Source: an uncultured Saprospiraceae bacterium (GTDB lineage Bacteria > Bacteroidota > Bacteroidia > Chitinophagales > Saprospiraceae). Taken from it: 64,000 nucleotides of DNA. The stretch spans positions 1-64,000 of the forward strand of contig CALSOU010000008.1 of the NCBI GenBank assembly GCA_943788055.1, written 5' to 3'. This document shows, one piece after another, positions 29,262 through 38,517 of the stretch. Both the position numbers and the translations under genes were made by a program. The first letter of the stretch is position 1. Each line of letters starts with the position of its first letter. The notes below the pieces were generated by a model that was given only the letters and a program-made list of their open reading frames with translations, was not told the DNA's origin and did no database searches.

Positions 29262-29485
29262 TAGGTTTAGGGACCATCCCTTCGTGAGTACTCAGAGTCA
29301 CTATGCTTCGCAGTTCGGCATGCGCCTCATCCCACTGCAGACGCACATTTGCTCTGCTCGGGATCCCGTGAGACCACGGGACTACTTCGCAACGTTTGTC
29401 CAAATTATCGTTGATGGCTCTCGATTTCTTTTGGTTAACCAACCATATTCATGATTTCTACGTCTATACTAGTAAAAGGAATATC
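29262..29485. other. GC-rich intergenic island with a perfect hairpin
   Basis: Much more GC-rich than its surroundings, with a perfect 7-bp stem at 29364-29381 (TCCCGTG, loop AGAC, CACGGGA) and no T-run, so not a classical terminator. The small open frames across it have no similarity I recognise. It resembles the kind of repeated intergenic element found in some Bacteroidota; copy number cannot be judged from one window. Confidence 0.35.
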
Positions 29486-29998
29486 ATGAAACAACAATTT
29501 ATATTGTTGACATTACTAGTTTCTACCATTATCTCATGCAGTAAAGAGGAAATGAGAATGAACATTGTTAATTACGAATGCCAAGGGAGCGAACTCGTCT
29601 CCAGCGCTGCAATCGAAACTGAAGAATCTCAGATGATGCTTGAATGCAAAAACAACGCGCTTACAGATGAAGAAGATATTGCTAATTTGCTATCAGGAAC
29701 ATGGGAACTGGTAGGATATGCTGATGGTTGGAATCGACCAAGTATTTATACATGTGTCGTTCTAAGTTTTGACGGCAATAAGCTTGAGAGACGGACAATC
29801 AATGATGATGAGGACATTACAAAAGAGTACACTTGGGAACTTGAACCTTATCAATTCAATAATGAAGTAAATTATTCGATTAAGATCATGGACGGCGATA
29901 TGAACTACTTCTTAATGAATAAGTTTAGTGACAACTACATGTACTTCAACCATACACCAAGTGATGGCAACTGTGAAATCTATAGTCCTGTAAAGTAA
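29486..29998 (+). CDS. Small lipoprotein, lipocalin-like, function unknown
   Basis: Starting at the ATG at 29486 gives 170 residues with a lipoprotein signal (MKQQFILLTLLVSTIISC, Cys about residue 18). The open frame further upstream passes through a GC-rich non-coding island and is not favoured. The C-terminal half begins LLSGTWELVGYADGW and alternates short strands (LERRTIND, YSIKIMDGDMNYFL, MYFNHT), as in small lipocalin-like domains. No conserved catalytic residues seen. Monocistronic. Confidence 0.6.
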   Translation: MKQQFILLTLLVSTIISCSKEEMRMNIVNYECQGSELVSSAAIETEESQMMLECKNNALTDEEDIANLLSGTWELVGYADGWNRPSIYTCVVLSFDGNKLERRTINDDEDITKEYTWELEPYQFNNEVNYSIKIMDGDMNYFLMNKFSDNYMYFNHTPSDGNCEIYSPVK

Positions 29999-30000
29999 AA

Positions 30001-30311
30001 GACGCAAGATGAACAAAACAGTGTTAAAATCACAAGATTCGACGATAACCGCGATAGCGATGCGAATGTATCTGCTAGGAGATTCTTAGCCAACCGACAG
30101 TGTAAAAACTTACAAAATAGTCTATTTCAATACGACATCTTGATTTTACATAGCTACTACTTGGCTAAGAAGCCGACCGACAGGGAGTACCGAAGCTCAG
30201 CGCCGCCTTTCTCGATCTACATTTTCCAAAATGGAAAGTAATTAAAGCACGAGCATCTTCTCTCCCACGAGCAGAAAAGCGGATCGCCTAAACTCTTGAA
30301 CTCTACATTAC
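30001..30311. other. Intergenic region with inverted and direct short repeats
   Basis: No gene seen. TTCTTAGCCAA (about 30085) is inverted as TTGGCTAAGAA (about 30170), each followed by a CCGACCGACAG-like block, and the right half (30165-30295) is clearly GC-richer than the surrounding DNA. This could be a decayed mobile or repeated intergenic element. Confidence 0.3.
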
Positions 30312-30351
30312 CTAAAAAAAACGCACAAGTAAATGAATTACTTGTGCGTTT
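30312..30351. terminator. Bidirectional rho-independent terminator after yidC
   Basis: A perfect 12-bp stem, ACGCACAAGTAA (30321-30332) against TTACTTGTGCGT (30338-30349), with a 5-base loop. An A-run on the left side becomes a T-run for minus-strand transcripts. It ends yidC transcription and may also stop plus-strand transcripts. Confidence 0.8.
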
Positions 30352-30417
30352 CTAATCTTTAAGTCTACTAGCTAAAGCTATTGTATTCTAGTCCTTGAAA
30401 ACAGATCTACTGAACTC

Positions 30418-32319
30418 TTATTTCTTTGGTTTCTTCTTCGCTTCCTCCTGCTGTTGCTTTTGAGCATTTTCAATTGCAGTCATAAACTTACTTTTCTTCT
30501 TCTTTGGCTTCATCTTATTCTTCATTAGCTGCTGACGAAGTTTATCCTCGTTGAAAACCAATTTCTTGGTTCCAATGGTTTGAGCGATATTGAACAAGTT
30601 ACTAAAGAACATGTAAACCGTCAGACCAGAAGCATATTGATTAAAGAATGCTAAGAACATTAATGGCATGAAGTACTGAACATATTTCATCGCTGGATTA
30701 GCAGACATATCCATATGTTTAGTATTGTAGAAGGTATAAATCAACTGAGATGCTACCCATAAAATGGTAAACAAACTCAAGTGTGCTCCCATAAATGGTA
30801 TTTCAAATGGCAAATTGAAAAAAGCATCATATGACGAAAGGTCATCTGCCCACCAAAAAGACTCTTGTCTAAACCCAATCGACGCTGGGAAGAAACGGAA
30901 AAGGGCATACCATATCGGCATCTGGACCAGCATAGGCATACAACCCCCTAGAGGACTCACGCCATACTCCCTATATATCTTCATCGTTTCCATCTGTTGG
31001 GTCTGAGCGTCGTCCTTGTACTTCTTCTTAAGGTCTGCTAGCTCTGGCTTCAAAGCTCCCATCTTCGCCTGTGAATGCAACATCTTATAAGTCAAAGGAT
31101 AAAGGACTAACTTGATCAAAAAGATCATCAGAATAATCGCAAAACCCTTGTTTCCGACGATATTATCAAAGAAGTTAAACAGTGGTCGAATCACCCATCT
31201 GTTAATAGTACCAAACAATGACCGACCAAAAGGAATGATCTCCTCTAGACCGTTTCCGTAAGTTCTTAAACGCTCAAACTCATTTGGACCTGCAAAAATC
31301 TGCATTGGGAATACACCTCCAGCAATCACATCGGGTGAAATATGAAGCTCTGATGTTACTAATTTCAAGTCATCATTGTCTTCATCTAGAACTTCTGTTA
31401 CAAACTTACCATAGCTGAATCCTTGGCCTTTAGCCATGATTGTCGTATTGAAAAACTGATTTACGTGGGCAACCCATTCCACTGGCTTATCTTCTGCTTC
31501 CTCAGTAGCCGACTTTCGACAGTTACAATAGTCCGAATCCTCACCAGACTCTTTGAAATATACTGTCGAGTAGAATCTTTCGAAATAATCATTGAGCTCT
31601 AGTTTATCTAGATAATTCTTCCAACGAACTGTTATCTTTTCGCCATTTGTGAATGTTGCAGCAGCATTTCCGAAGTTCAAATTATAATCGATATCATAAT
31701 CCTCCTTCAAAGTGTAAGTCTGAACGAATTCGCCATTTGCACCAGCAGTAAAAACGATCGTATTTCCGTTCTGAGTGGCGCTAAAATTCAAATCTTCTGA
31801 ATCGACAGTACCTCCAGGAACCCCTTTGACGGGTAATATATAGGAGAATCTGTTCTTTTGATCGGCAAGAAGCTCAACTGGAGTTTTCACCTTCTCTCCT
31901 TCTTCATTTTTGTACACTTTCATGTAGTCTTTCACGGTAACACCGACAATCTTTCCTCCTTTGGAACTAAAATCAACTTTGATTTGATCGTTTTCTAGAG
32001 TGTATGTTTTGGCTGTACCGTTTGCATTTGGAGCAAAAGCTCCATACTGCATCTGCAACTTGAGATCTTGTTGAGCTAATACAATCGAATCATTTACGCT
32101 TGCAGAAGTTCGCTCTACAACAGTTTGAGAAGACGCAATTGGTTGAACTGGAAGCGCAGCGATAGAATCAGCTACTTGCTTGTCCATAATAGCCTGCGCT
32201 ATGGAATCTTGTTTGATTTGTTGTAATAAAGCTGCTCTCTTTGCTTTCGTGTTGTTTGTAGACCAAAGAAAGAAAAGTGCAAAAATCAGAACAAGTCCTA
32301 TTATTTGACGTTTGTCCAT
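30418..32319 (-). CDS. yidC: Membrane protein insertase YidC
   Basis: A 633-residue inner-membrane insertase. It has an N-terminal helix (QIIGLVLIFALFFLWSTNN), a large periplasmic beta-supersandwich domain (about 60-370), and the conserved five-helix core starting near 375 (GNKGFAIILMIFLIKLVLYPLT). The core includes the cytosolic hairpin with GGCMPMLVQMPIWYALFRF, and the protein ends in a Lys-rich tail (KPKKKKSKF and after) that can contact ribosomes. It inserts membrane proteins alone or with SecYEG. The distance to the hairpin terminator at 30312-30351 suggests a single-gene transcript. Confidence 0.96.
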   Translation of the reverse strand: MDKRQIIGLVLIFALFFLWSTNNTKAKRAALLQQIKQDSIAQAIMDKQVADSIAALPVQPIASSQTVVERTSASVNDSIVLAQQDLKLQMQYGAFAPNANGTAKTYTLENDQIKVDFSSKGGKIVGVTVKDYMKVYKNEEGEKVKTPVELLADQKNRFSYILPVKGVPGGTVDSEDLNFSATQNGNTIVFTAGANGEFVQTYTLKEDYDIDYNLNFGNAAATFTNGEKITVRWKNYLDKLELNDYFERFYSTVYFKESGEDSDYCNCRKSATEEAEDKPVEWVAHVNQFFNTTIMAKGQGFSYGKFVTEVLDEDNDDLKLVTSELHISPDVIAGGVFPMQIFAGPNEFERLRTYGNGLEEIIPFGRSLFGTINRWVIRPLFNFFDNIVGNKGFAIILMIFLIKLVLYPLTYKMLHSQAKMGALKPELADLKKKYKDDAQTQQMETMKIYREYGVSPLGGCMPMLVQMPIWYALFRFFPASIGFRQESFWWADDLSSYDAFFNLPFEIPFMGAHLSLFTILWVASQLIYTFYNTKHMDMSANPAMKYVQYFMPLMFLAFFNQYASGLTVYMFFSNLFNIAQTIGTKKLVFNEDKLRQQLMKNKMKPKKKKSKFMTAIENAQKQQQEEAKKKPKK

Positions 32320-32721
32320 TCTATTTTCAAATTTGCGGCAAAGTTACACATTTGTTTGACTTAGCCGATGATAAAACTACCGAGTATTCTCATTTTTTAC
32401 ATAACAATTGCATAGAAAAAATAATACCAAGAGGGAATCACCTTATTAACCGTCAATGTTCGAAAATGATTCAAGGCATTGGATGAAAGAGCAGAACTAT
32501 TCGACAAAAGCTTCCGATATTGAAAGAAAACAAGTACTTCTTTACCAAAAATCCACACTTCCAACAATCTCAGCATACCCTTGTCTGTTCCACTTAATGC
32601 TTCATTTTTTATTGAAAGGATCAGCACTGACTTGAATCTGATTATAGGTGACTTAGGTTACAATTTGGCATCTCGTCTAGTCATATTTTTATAATTATTA
32701 CATCACCTAAACATTGTAATT
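32320..32721. other. Intergenic region upstream of yidC
   Basis: About 400 AT-rich bases between divergent genes. It contains the yidC promoter box and short open frames with no recognisable similarity. Nothing else seen. Confidence 0.4.
32339..32346 (-). promoter_or_regulatory. -7 promoter box for yidC
   Basis: TAACTTTG on the minus strand, exact TAnnTTTG match, 20 bases upstream of the yidC ATG. Confidence 0.55.
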
Positions 32722-33342
32722 ATGAAAAGTTCATTCAAATTTTTGTCAATTACTTTTCTAGTATTAATGAGTCTAGGAATAGTGTCATGTAATAAGGAGG
32801 CTGATGATGAAATTATCCCTGTTGTAGAATTAACTTCAGAAGAAGCATCAAACTTGTTATATATGAGAGAAGAAGAAAAACTTGTGCGAGATGTATATGT
32901 TTTTCTCTTTGAAAAATATAACATGAGCATATTTGAGAATATATCGGGGAGCGAGCAGAAACATATGGATTTCGTTTTAGATATTATGAATGAATATAGT
33001 TATGAAGACAATGCAGCGGCTGCCTATGGAGAATTTAATAATTCTGAATTACAAGACTTGTATAACGACCTCATTGCTAAAGGTTCCGTGTCTCTGTATG
33101 ACGCTCTAGTTGTTGGCGCTACTATTGAAGATGTAGAAATATATGATTTAAATACTGCTATAGATGAGACGGATTAATCTGATATAGTAGATCTCTAAAG
33201 CTTACTACTTTGTGGATCTAAAAATCACATACGCGCATTTACGGATCATTTGAGTAAGGAAGGACCTGACTATGTACCTCAGTTTATTGATCAAGGTGAA
33301 TTTAATGCTATACTAGCAGCTAGTCACGAGCCATGTAGATAA
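32722..33342 (+). pseudogene. DUF2202 lipoprotein gene with two in-frame TAA codons
   Basis: The first 151 residues have a lipoprotein signal (Cys about residue 23) and the ferritin-like helices of DUF2202 (ASNLLYMREEEKLVRDVYVFLFEKY, FENISGSEQKHMDFVLDIM, DVEIYDLNTAI). Translation would stop at TAA 33175-33177. The same frame continues with the family's final helices (SLLLCGSKNHIRAF, YVPQFIDQGEFNAILAASHE), interrupted by a second TAA at 33196-33198, and ends at 33342. No frameshift is needed. DUF2202 proteins are of unknown function. The truncated product loses the last conserved helix, so it is probably dead. The whole unit would be 206 codons long. Confidence 0.8.
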
Positions 33343-33370
33343 TAACATCTTGACGCAGAAAAAACTAATC

Positions 33371-33404
33371 GGGCGAGATAGGCAAATACTATCTTGCCCT
33401 TTTC
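33371..33404 (+). terminator. Rho-independent terminator after the DUF2202 gene
   Basis: GGGCGAGATAG pairs with CTATCTTGCCC (one mismatch) across a 7-base loop and is followed by TTTTCT. It sits about 30 bases past the ancestral end of the DUF2202 frame, which supports that gene having originally reached 33342. Confidence 0.7.
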
Positions 33405-33576
33405 TATTGCTGTAAACAGATGAAATGAGCAACACCAGCGCTTCTAGAGTCGTTTAAGATTCCTTAAAAATATGCGCCATGCTATCGCCGCTATGCACGT
33501 AAACTAGAACATCTACTAAAATTTACATTGCGATTAAAAGCTGCAACTACCCCTGCCTTTCAGTTGTTTCAAGATC

Positions 33577-34017
33577 ATGAATAGATCGTCGACCACACAA
33601 AAAGAAATTCTTGATGAATATACCAAGGATTTTAAAAATACAATCCAACTTTCTCTTGGCACAATTTCTTCAGTTGACCCTTCAACTGAGCAGTCTCTTG
33701 AAGAGCGCTTCCAGCATCAAGTCTTGAGACCAATCCTAAAATTCCAACATGAGAAACTAGTAGGTTATTTTCTCTACTACAGTAACTTAAAAAAATGGAC
33801 GATGCCCGCAAGATCATCGCAAGAACTTCGCCCTTGGATAAAAATGAGATTGGCGAAAGATATTCAGTTGAGATATGCTATGATAGGAATGATCATAGGC
33901 TTGTTCACTAACGATGTCCTGGTGATTTATCAAGAAGCAACGGCTGACTTGAGCAAGCGTATCATACATCTGCTTGTTGAACGGATTTACGATGCTTTGC
34001 GAGAACAAACTAGCTAA
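33577..34017 (+). CDS. Conserved small helical protein of Bacteroidota, function unknown
   Basis: A 146-residue cytosolic, probably all-helical protein. The blocks VLRPILKFQHEKLVGYF and RLAKDIQLRYAMIGMIIGLFT resemble a small Bacteroidota family that is often labelled glyoxalase in databases without evidence. I see no metal ligands that would support a glyoxalase. A start at 33577 (MNRSSTTQKEIL) is the first ATG. Upstream of truC on the same strand, 101 bases apart. Confidence 0.55.
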   Translation: MNRSSTTQKEILDEYTKDFKNTIQLSLGTISSVDPSTEQSLEERFQHQVLRPILKFQHEKLVGYFLYYSNLKKWTMPARSSQELRPWIKMRLAKDIQLRYAMIGMIIGLFTNDVLVIYQEATADLSKRIIHLLVERIYDALREQTS

Positions 34018-34118
34018 TTTTCGAAATTTCTATCACTTATTAGATAAAGCGTTACAAGATAATTAGGATAAAGTGAATAATATCAAGCAAATTTGAGGGA
34101 AATCGAGGCTAGTAAAAT

Positions 34119-34865
34119 ATGAGCTCATTCCCCACTCCTATTTCATATACATTTGATGTTTTATATCAGGATGAACATTTAGTAGCTATCAACAAGCCTT
34201 ATGGTTTCTTGACCCATCGTACAGCACTAGCAAAATATGAAACACAAATAGTTCTTCAAGCATTACGAGATCAATTAGGTCGTTCTGTACATCCGATTCA
34301 TCGACTTGATCGCAAGACATCTGGCGTTTTGCTTTGGGGTTTAGATTCCAAGGCTCACAGCGATATGAGCAAGCTATTTCAGGAAAACCTTATCAAGAAA
34401 AGCTACCTAGCAATTGTAAGAGGATATACCAAAGACGAAGGCACAATTGATTATCCATTGAAAAATGAAGCTGGCAGGTCACAAGAGGCAGTTACAAATT
34501 ACAAAACCTTAGAACGAAAAGAGCAGAAGTGGCCTTTAGGCAAACACGAAACAAGTCGCTATTCGCTTCTTGAACTCAACCCGACTACTGGAAGAATGCA
34601 TCAACTACGCAGACATCTTTCACATAATTTTCACCCAATTATTGGGGATCGACCGCATGGCTGTAGTAAGCAAAATAGAATGTTTAAACAGAAATTCGGC
34701 TTTGAAGAAATGCTTCTTCATGCAAGTTCTCTAAGTTTTACACATCCCTACACTGATATCGAAATTAAAATCCAAGCACCACTTTTCGAATCGTATTTGA
34801 AAATGGCAAGTAAAATCGGGTTTATGAATGTTGAAGAATCGAACTCCATTTCCAAGGAAAAGTAA
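34119..34865 (+). CDS. truC: RluA-family pseudouridine synthase (TruC-like)
   Basis: A 248-residue RNA-modifying enzyme. The catalytic motif HRLDRKTSGVLLWG places the nucleophilic aspartate at D64. GRMHQLRRHLSH (about 158-169) and a C-terminal LLHASSLSFTHP are standard for the RluA/TruC group. The short length without an S4 domain and the KSYLAIVRG motif favour the TruC subgroup that modifies tRNA U65, but rRNA targets cannot be excluded. Confidence 0.85.
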   Translation: MSSFPTPISYTFDVLYQDEHLVAINKPYGFLTHRTALAKYETQIVLQALRDQLGRSVHPIHRLDRKTSGVLLWGLDSKAHSDMSKLFQENLIKKSYLAIVRGYTKDEGTIDYPLKNEAGRSQEAVTNYKTLERKEQKWPLGKHETSRYSLLELNPTTGRMHQLRRHLSHNFHPIIGDRPHGCSKQNRMFKQKFGFEEMLLHASSLSFTHPYTDIEIKIQAPLFESYLKMASKIGFMNVEESNSISKEK

Positions 34866-34887
34866 ATCTCGAGTGTTGTGGGAAATC

Positions 34888-35109
34888 TTACAGCTTGACA
34901 GTTAATCCAATTCGCAATTGGTGATTAAGCGTTCTACTCTGAATTTCTGTGACATTAAAAATAGCATTCTCGTTTGCACTCAAGTGATAAGATCCACGGA
35001 TATCAAGTCTATCTGTCAAGGGTACTGAAAACCACACCTGACTAGCAGCACCAATGTTCCATGGTTTTAACAATGCAGCATCAGAACCATCAAACTCCCT
35101 GTAATACAT
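34888..35109 (-). pseudogene. C-terminal fragment of an outer membrane beta-barrel protein
   Basis: A 73-residue open frame with no signal peptide whose sequence looks like the last strands of a barrel (IGAASQVWFSVPLTDRLDIRGSYHLSANENAI, and a final LNHQLRIGLTVKL ending on a hydrophobic residue). The 5' part of the gene is absent. Immediately upstream, overlapping by about 20 bases in another frame, is the start of a sigma-factor-like gene, so the fragment has been joined to unrelated DNA. Confidence 0.6.
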
Positions 35110-35245
35110 CTTGAATAAACTGATTATTCCTTAAGTATCGATGAGCAACTGGTTTAAGATACGGTAGCAAGTAGCGATAGACCTCGCGCTGTGCACGTTG
35201 ATCTTTTTGCTAACAAGCTTTTATTGTATCTAAACTGAGACTCAT
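35090..35245 (-). pseudogene. 5' fragment of an ECF sigma factor gene
   Basis: From an ATG at 35245 the frame reads MSLSLDTIKAC, a TAG (35210-35212), then KDQRAQREVYRYLLPYLKPV followed by AHRYLRNNQFIQDVLQ before a TGA at 35090-35092. The part after the TAG is recognisable sigma-70 region 2: the AQ..Y..Y...V..RYL and QDVLQ core-binding helices. Region 4 and the rest of region 2 are missing; the sequence runs into the outer membrane protein fragment instead. Both a nonsense codon and a truncating deletion are therefore present. Confidence 0.65.
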
Positions 35246-35401
35246 TAAGTAGTATCTACGTTCCGTCTTAATTGACTGTAAACCTTTGTTTTGCTGGTGG
35301 CTTTCGCCAAAAATTACTCTCAACTTTCAAACGTGCGTATTCAATAATACTGTTTTATGAATACTCTCATCTGCTAAAGTTTTGGTTTAAATTCAAACTT
35401 C

Positions 35402-36371
35402 CTAAAGCATTATCGTAGCAATTGCATCGCAACCACTTTCACTACCCAAAACTACTGTCCAAGTCCCTGGAGGCTGAACAGATATTGTTGGTGTAAATTC
35501 GTTCGTAGACCATATATACTGGTTTATTATAAAACCTCCACTTGTATTTACACTCAAAATATAATTTCCTGGAATTGCTGGATCCTCTTCTGCCACGATT
35601 TCTGCAAAGAAACCATCACAAGGGTTTCCTGAATCTTGATAATTGACGGATGTTTCGCTTGTGCATCCTGCTGCGTCAGTAACTATTAGTGTATAAATTC
35701 CAAATGCGTTTGGCTGAATCTCAGCAGTCGTAGCTCCGTTACTCCATTCATATGTATATGCTGCAGTTCCACCCGTTGCGTATCCTACCAATATTGTTGT
35801 GTTATTCGTCGAATCCGTTAATATATTTATGTTTGCTTGCAAATCAGCACAAGGGTCTAAAGATACATCGTAACTCGCAACATCGTCGCAACCTTCTGCA
35901 TCGGTTATTGTGACTGTATAAACACCAGACCCCATCACCATTATTTCTTGAGTAGTAGATCCTTCGCTCCAGTTGTAAGCATAGGGCTCCGTACCACCTT
36001 GACCAAAAGCAACTAATAAGGTATCAGAGCCCGCAATTCCAGCTGTAAAACCTAGGCAATCAGTTTGAAAAACAACCTCTATAGTTGCCTCGTCACTGCA
36101 TTCATTTGAATCTGTTACTGTAACACCTGTAACTACCCTCTTCATCAACTACTATGGACGATGTTATTTCACCAGTAGACCATATATAGTTATACTCTGG
36201 TGTTCCTTCAGTTACATTTGCAGCTAGGATTGCTCCGGTTGAATCAATTGCAATTGTGATATCTACGTCATAAAGTTCGCAATCTACTTCCAAGTTACCT
36301 TCGCAAGAACTGCCAAAAAAAATAAATCCTAGAAGTATCAATAGGATTGAAAATTTAAATGTTTGTTTCAT
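35402..36371 (-). pseudogene. SprB/PKD-repeat lipoprotein gene with one frameshift
   Basis: The 5' frame (36371-36102) has a lipoprotein signal (FIFFGSSC, Cys about residue 23) and one repeat ending SSIVVDEEGSY. The other frame resumes with GVTVTDSNECSDEATIEV and carries three more repeats of the Y.Y.WS.G..T..I....G.Y.V.VTD..GC kind, ending at residue L of ATIML. The two frames overlap around 36120-36150, consistent with one extra base or two lost bases between SY and GVTVTD. Joined, it is about 322 residues. There is no T9SS C-terminal domain; it is a surface or periplasmic repeat lipoprotein of unknown role. Confidence 0.75.
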
Positions 36372-36896
36372 TATGATGATTTTATGTTTTTCAAAGATAG
36401 AAATAGTGCGCGTTCAATAGATCTACGCAAGATTTGCTGAAACGTGACAAATACGTTTCTACATTTGCTAAAAAAGAAAGAAAAGTATATCACACTATAG
36501 ACAAACACCATTATTCAATAATTTAGGATATGAAAAGTACTTACATAGTTTTACAAAAAAAATTAATATTTGAATTCAGCGAATAGTCGATAGCTCTCGA
36601 TCTTTAATTTATGATCAGTAGCTTCGATTTCTATAAATTTTGCTCTGTGTGATGCAAAAAACCAACTTGATCGCATCATGTAAATTCTACTTAGACTAGT
36701 TTCAAGTCTGTCCTTAAAACATGTGTAAATATCTAATTTAATCGTTACATTCAGTAAGATAGTCGATGCTTTGCTATTCAAGTTGATCAAATTGAACTTT
36801 TTGTTCCTGAGCTTTGTACTTTTGGTGTTTGATATTAGATCAGTCTTCTTGTTTTCACGTTGCTCAATAAAACAAATAAAATTTTAATACCATAAT
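36372..36896. other. Intergenic region upstream of the coiled-coil operon
   Basis: About 520 AT-rich bases. Apart from the promoter box at 36817-36824 I see nothing; a 75-codon minus-strand frame at 36563-36790 has no similarity or plausible start context. Confidence 0.4.
36817..36824 (+). promoter_or_regulatory. -7 promoter box for the coiled-coil operon
   Basis: TACTTTTG, exact TAnnTTTG match, with a TTG about 22 bases upstream as a possible -33 element. It lies 72 bases before the ATG at 36897. Confidence 0.45.
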
Positions 36897-37451
36897 ATGG
36901 CAGTAATAGATTTGAAGGTTTTACTTGATGTACCAACTATTCTAGACAAACGCTCTTCTGATGCTCTAATTAAGGCAATCAAAGAAAACTATGTAGAGGA
37001 TTTCGATTATCTGAAATTCCTTTCGTCTGTAAAGACTCTTCAAGGGATGGGCATAGATGAAGAGACCGCTTTCAAATCAGCTTTTGCAACTGCCAAAACT
37101 ATGGGCTTCTCCAAAGCTGCTTTTAAACAAAGTGTGCAGCATTACAAGCAAATATTGACATCTCAGATGGGAAATTTTGCCGAAGCATTTCAGAGGCAAA
37201 AAGAAGATAAACTGGAAAACCGGGTTGAGAAAAATAACGAAATTGAAAAACGGATTGAGAGCAACAAAGAAAAAATCCAAAAGTTACAAGCAGAAATTGA
37301 AATCCTAGAAAAGAAAATTGCCACGGCTAATGAAACCTTGGAAAAGGAAAGAACGAAACTCGAAACTATACATACGAACTTCGTATCTTCGTATCAGTTC
37401 TTTGATGAAAAGCTAAAACAAGATCTAAACCTATTCGAAAAATATATATAA
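36897..37451 (+). CDS. Unassigned helical and coiled-coil protein, first gene of a two-gene operon
   Basis: A 184-residue cytosolic protein I do not recognise. Residues 1-90 are predicted mostly helical and neutral (LLDVPTILDKRSSDALIKAIKENY, then MGIDEETAFKSAFATAKTMG). Residues about 95-170 form an uninterrupted highly charged coiled coil rich in Glu, Lys and Asn with heptad spacing (EKRIESNKEKIQKLQAEIEILEKK). No signal peptide or membrane helix. It is followed after 10 bases by a membrane-anchored coiled-coil protein, and the pair shares one promoter and one terminator, so the two products probably act together. Confidence 0.75.
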   Translation: MAVIDLKVLLDVPTILDKRSSDALIKAIKENYVEDFDYLKFLSSVKTLQGMGIDEETAFKSAFATAKTMGFSKAAFKQSVQHYKQILTSQMGNFAEAFQRQKEDKLENRVEKNNEIEKRIESNKEKIQKLQAEIEILEKKIATANETLEKERTKLETIHTNFVSSYQFFDEKLKQDLNLFEKYI

Positions 37452-37461
37452 CTAATTATCG

Positions 37462-38493
37462 ATGGATGTATCTAATCCCCTAGACAATAATAACTTCAAG
37501 CCAAAAACCTTTTGGCAAAAACCAGAAGGAAAAACAGGCGCATTGTTCCTCGTTGGTGTAGCGGCGGTAGCAGGCTACTTCCTTTTTACGGCAGGTACTG
37601 CCATATTGACTTTTCTCACGACAACAATCGGAATTGTAATATCCTTAGCAGTTCTAGGTGCGATTATCTATATGGCTCTCGATCCAAAAGTACGAGCGGT
37701 AGTTGGCTACATGTATAAAAGTATAATGCGTAAGATCACTGGAATTTTTGTGACTATTAATCCTATTGGAATACTTAAGAACTACATTAGTGACTTAGAA
37801 GACAATCTTCAAAAAATGAGTAAACAGATTGGAAGTCTACGTGGTCAAATGCGTAAGATTAAGGACCTAATCAGCAGCAATACAGATGATATTAAGCAAA
37901 ATTTGTTGATTGCTAAAAAAGCTAAAGAACAAGACAATAGTTCAGCTTTAACGCTTGCGACTAGAAAAGCTGCTCGTTTGAAAGAGAGTAATAGCAAGTA
38001 TACTGTGCTTCACAAACGAATGACAATTCTTCACAAAGTGTTGACAAAGATGTACGCGAATTCTGAGATTCTTCTCGAAGATACTAAAGACCAAGTCAAA
38101 GTAAAAGAAGTAGAATACAGAGCAATTAAGACCTCGCATTCAGCTATGAAATCTGCAATGAGTATTATTAGTGGAGATAAGGACAAAAGAGCAATGTTTG
38201 ATCAAGCAATGGAACATATTGCTGATGATGTAGCTAACAAGGTAGGTGAAATGGAGCAATTCATGGAAATGTCTTCTTCTTTTATGGATTCTATCGACTT
38301 GCAGAGTGGTGTTTTTGAAGAGCAAGGACTTAAGATGTTGGAGGAATATGAAAAACGATCAAGTTTACTACTTATGGGCGGCAGCGAACAACATGACGAA
38401 GTGTTGGATTTAGATGAGATGCCTCAAATTGACTATGACGAGAATACGTTAGATGATTCTAGTGATTCAGACTATAAGAATTTGTTTGAGTAA
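37462..38493 (+). CDS. Membrane-anchored coiled-coil protein, possibly PspA/ESCRT-III-like
   Basis: A 343-residue protein of unknown function. Two hydrophobic helices (about 26-43 and 50-72) are followed by a long helical region. GILKNYISDLEDNLQKMSKQ (about 103-122) and the following Lys-rich coiled coil (about 125-185), then a second long helix set (about 225-305) and an acidic, Asp/Ser-rich tail (315-343). The helix layout and the N-terminal ISDLEDNLQKM resemble PspA/Vipp1 proteins, but these normally lack membrane spans, so this is only a structural suspicion. Second gene of the operon, 10 bases after the first; a strong terminator follows. Confidence 0.65.
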   Translation: MDVSNPLDNNNFKPKTFWQKPEGKTGALFLVGVAAVAGYFLFTAGTAILTFLTTTIGIVISLAVLGAIIYMALDPKVRAVVGYMYKSIMRKITGIFVTINPIGILKNYISDLEDNLQKMSKQIGSLRGQMRKIKDLISSNTDDIKQNLLIAKKAKEQDNSSALTLATRKAARLKESNSKYTVLHKRMTILHKVLTKMYANSEILLEDTKDQVKVKEVEYRAIKTSHSAMKSAMSIISGDKDKRAMFDQAMEHIADDVANKVGEMEQFMEMSSSFMDSIDLQSGVFEEQGLKMLEEYEKRSSLLLMGGSEQHDEVLDLDEMPQIDYDENTLDDSSDSDYKNLFE

Positions 38494-38517
38494 TTTCTAG
38501 ATTCACAAAAAGATACA

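Noticed and set aside
29248-29442. 64-codon minus-strand frame over the GC-rich island
   Set aside because: It follows the hairpin-rich island and shows no protein similarity; better explained as a non-coding repeat.
32397-32627. 76-codon minus-strand frame upstream of yidC
   Set aside because: No similarity, no conserved motif and no plausible start context; it lies in AT-rich intergenic sequence and is probably chance.
33577-34017. Glyoxalase annotation for the small helical protein
   Set aside because: No metal-binding His/Glu pattern or VOC fold motifs are visible; the label would be transferred without evidence.
36563-36790. 75-codon minus-strand frame upstream of the coiled-coil operon
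   Set aside because: Composition looks non-coding, and nothing supports translation.
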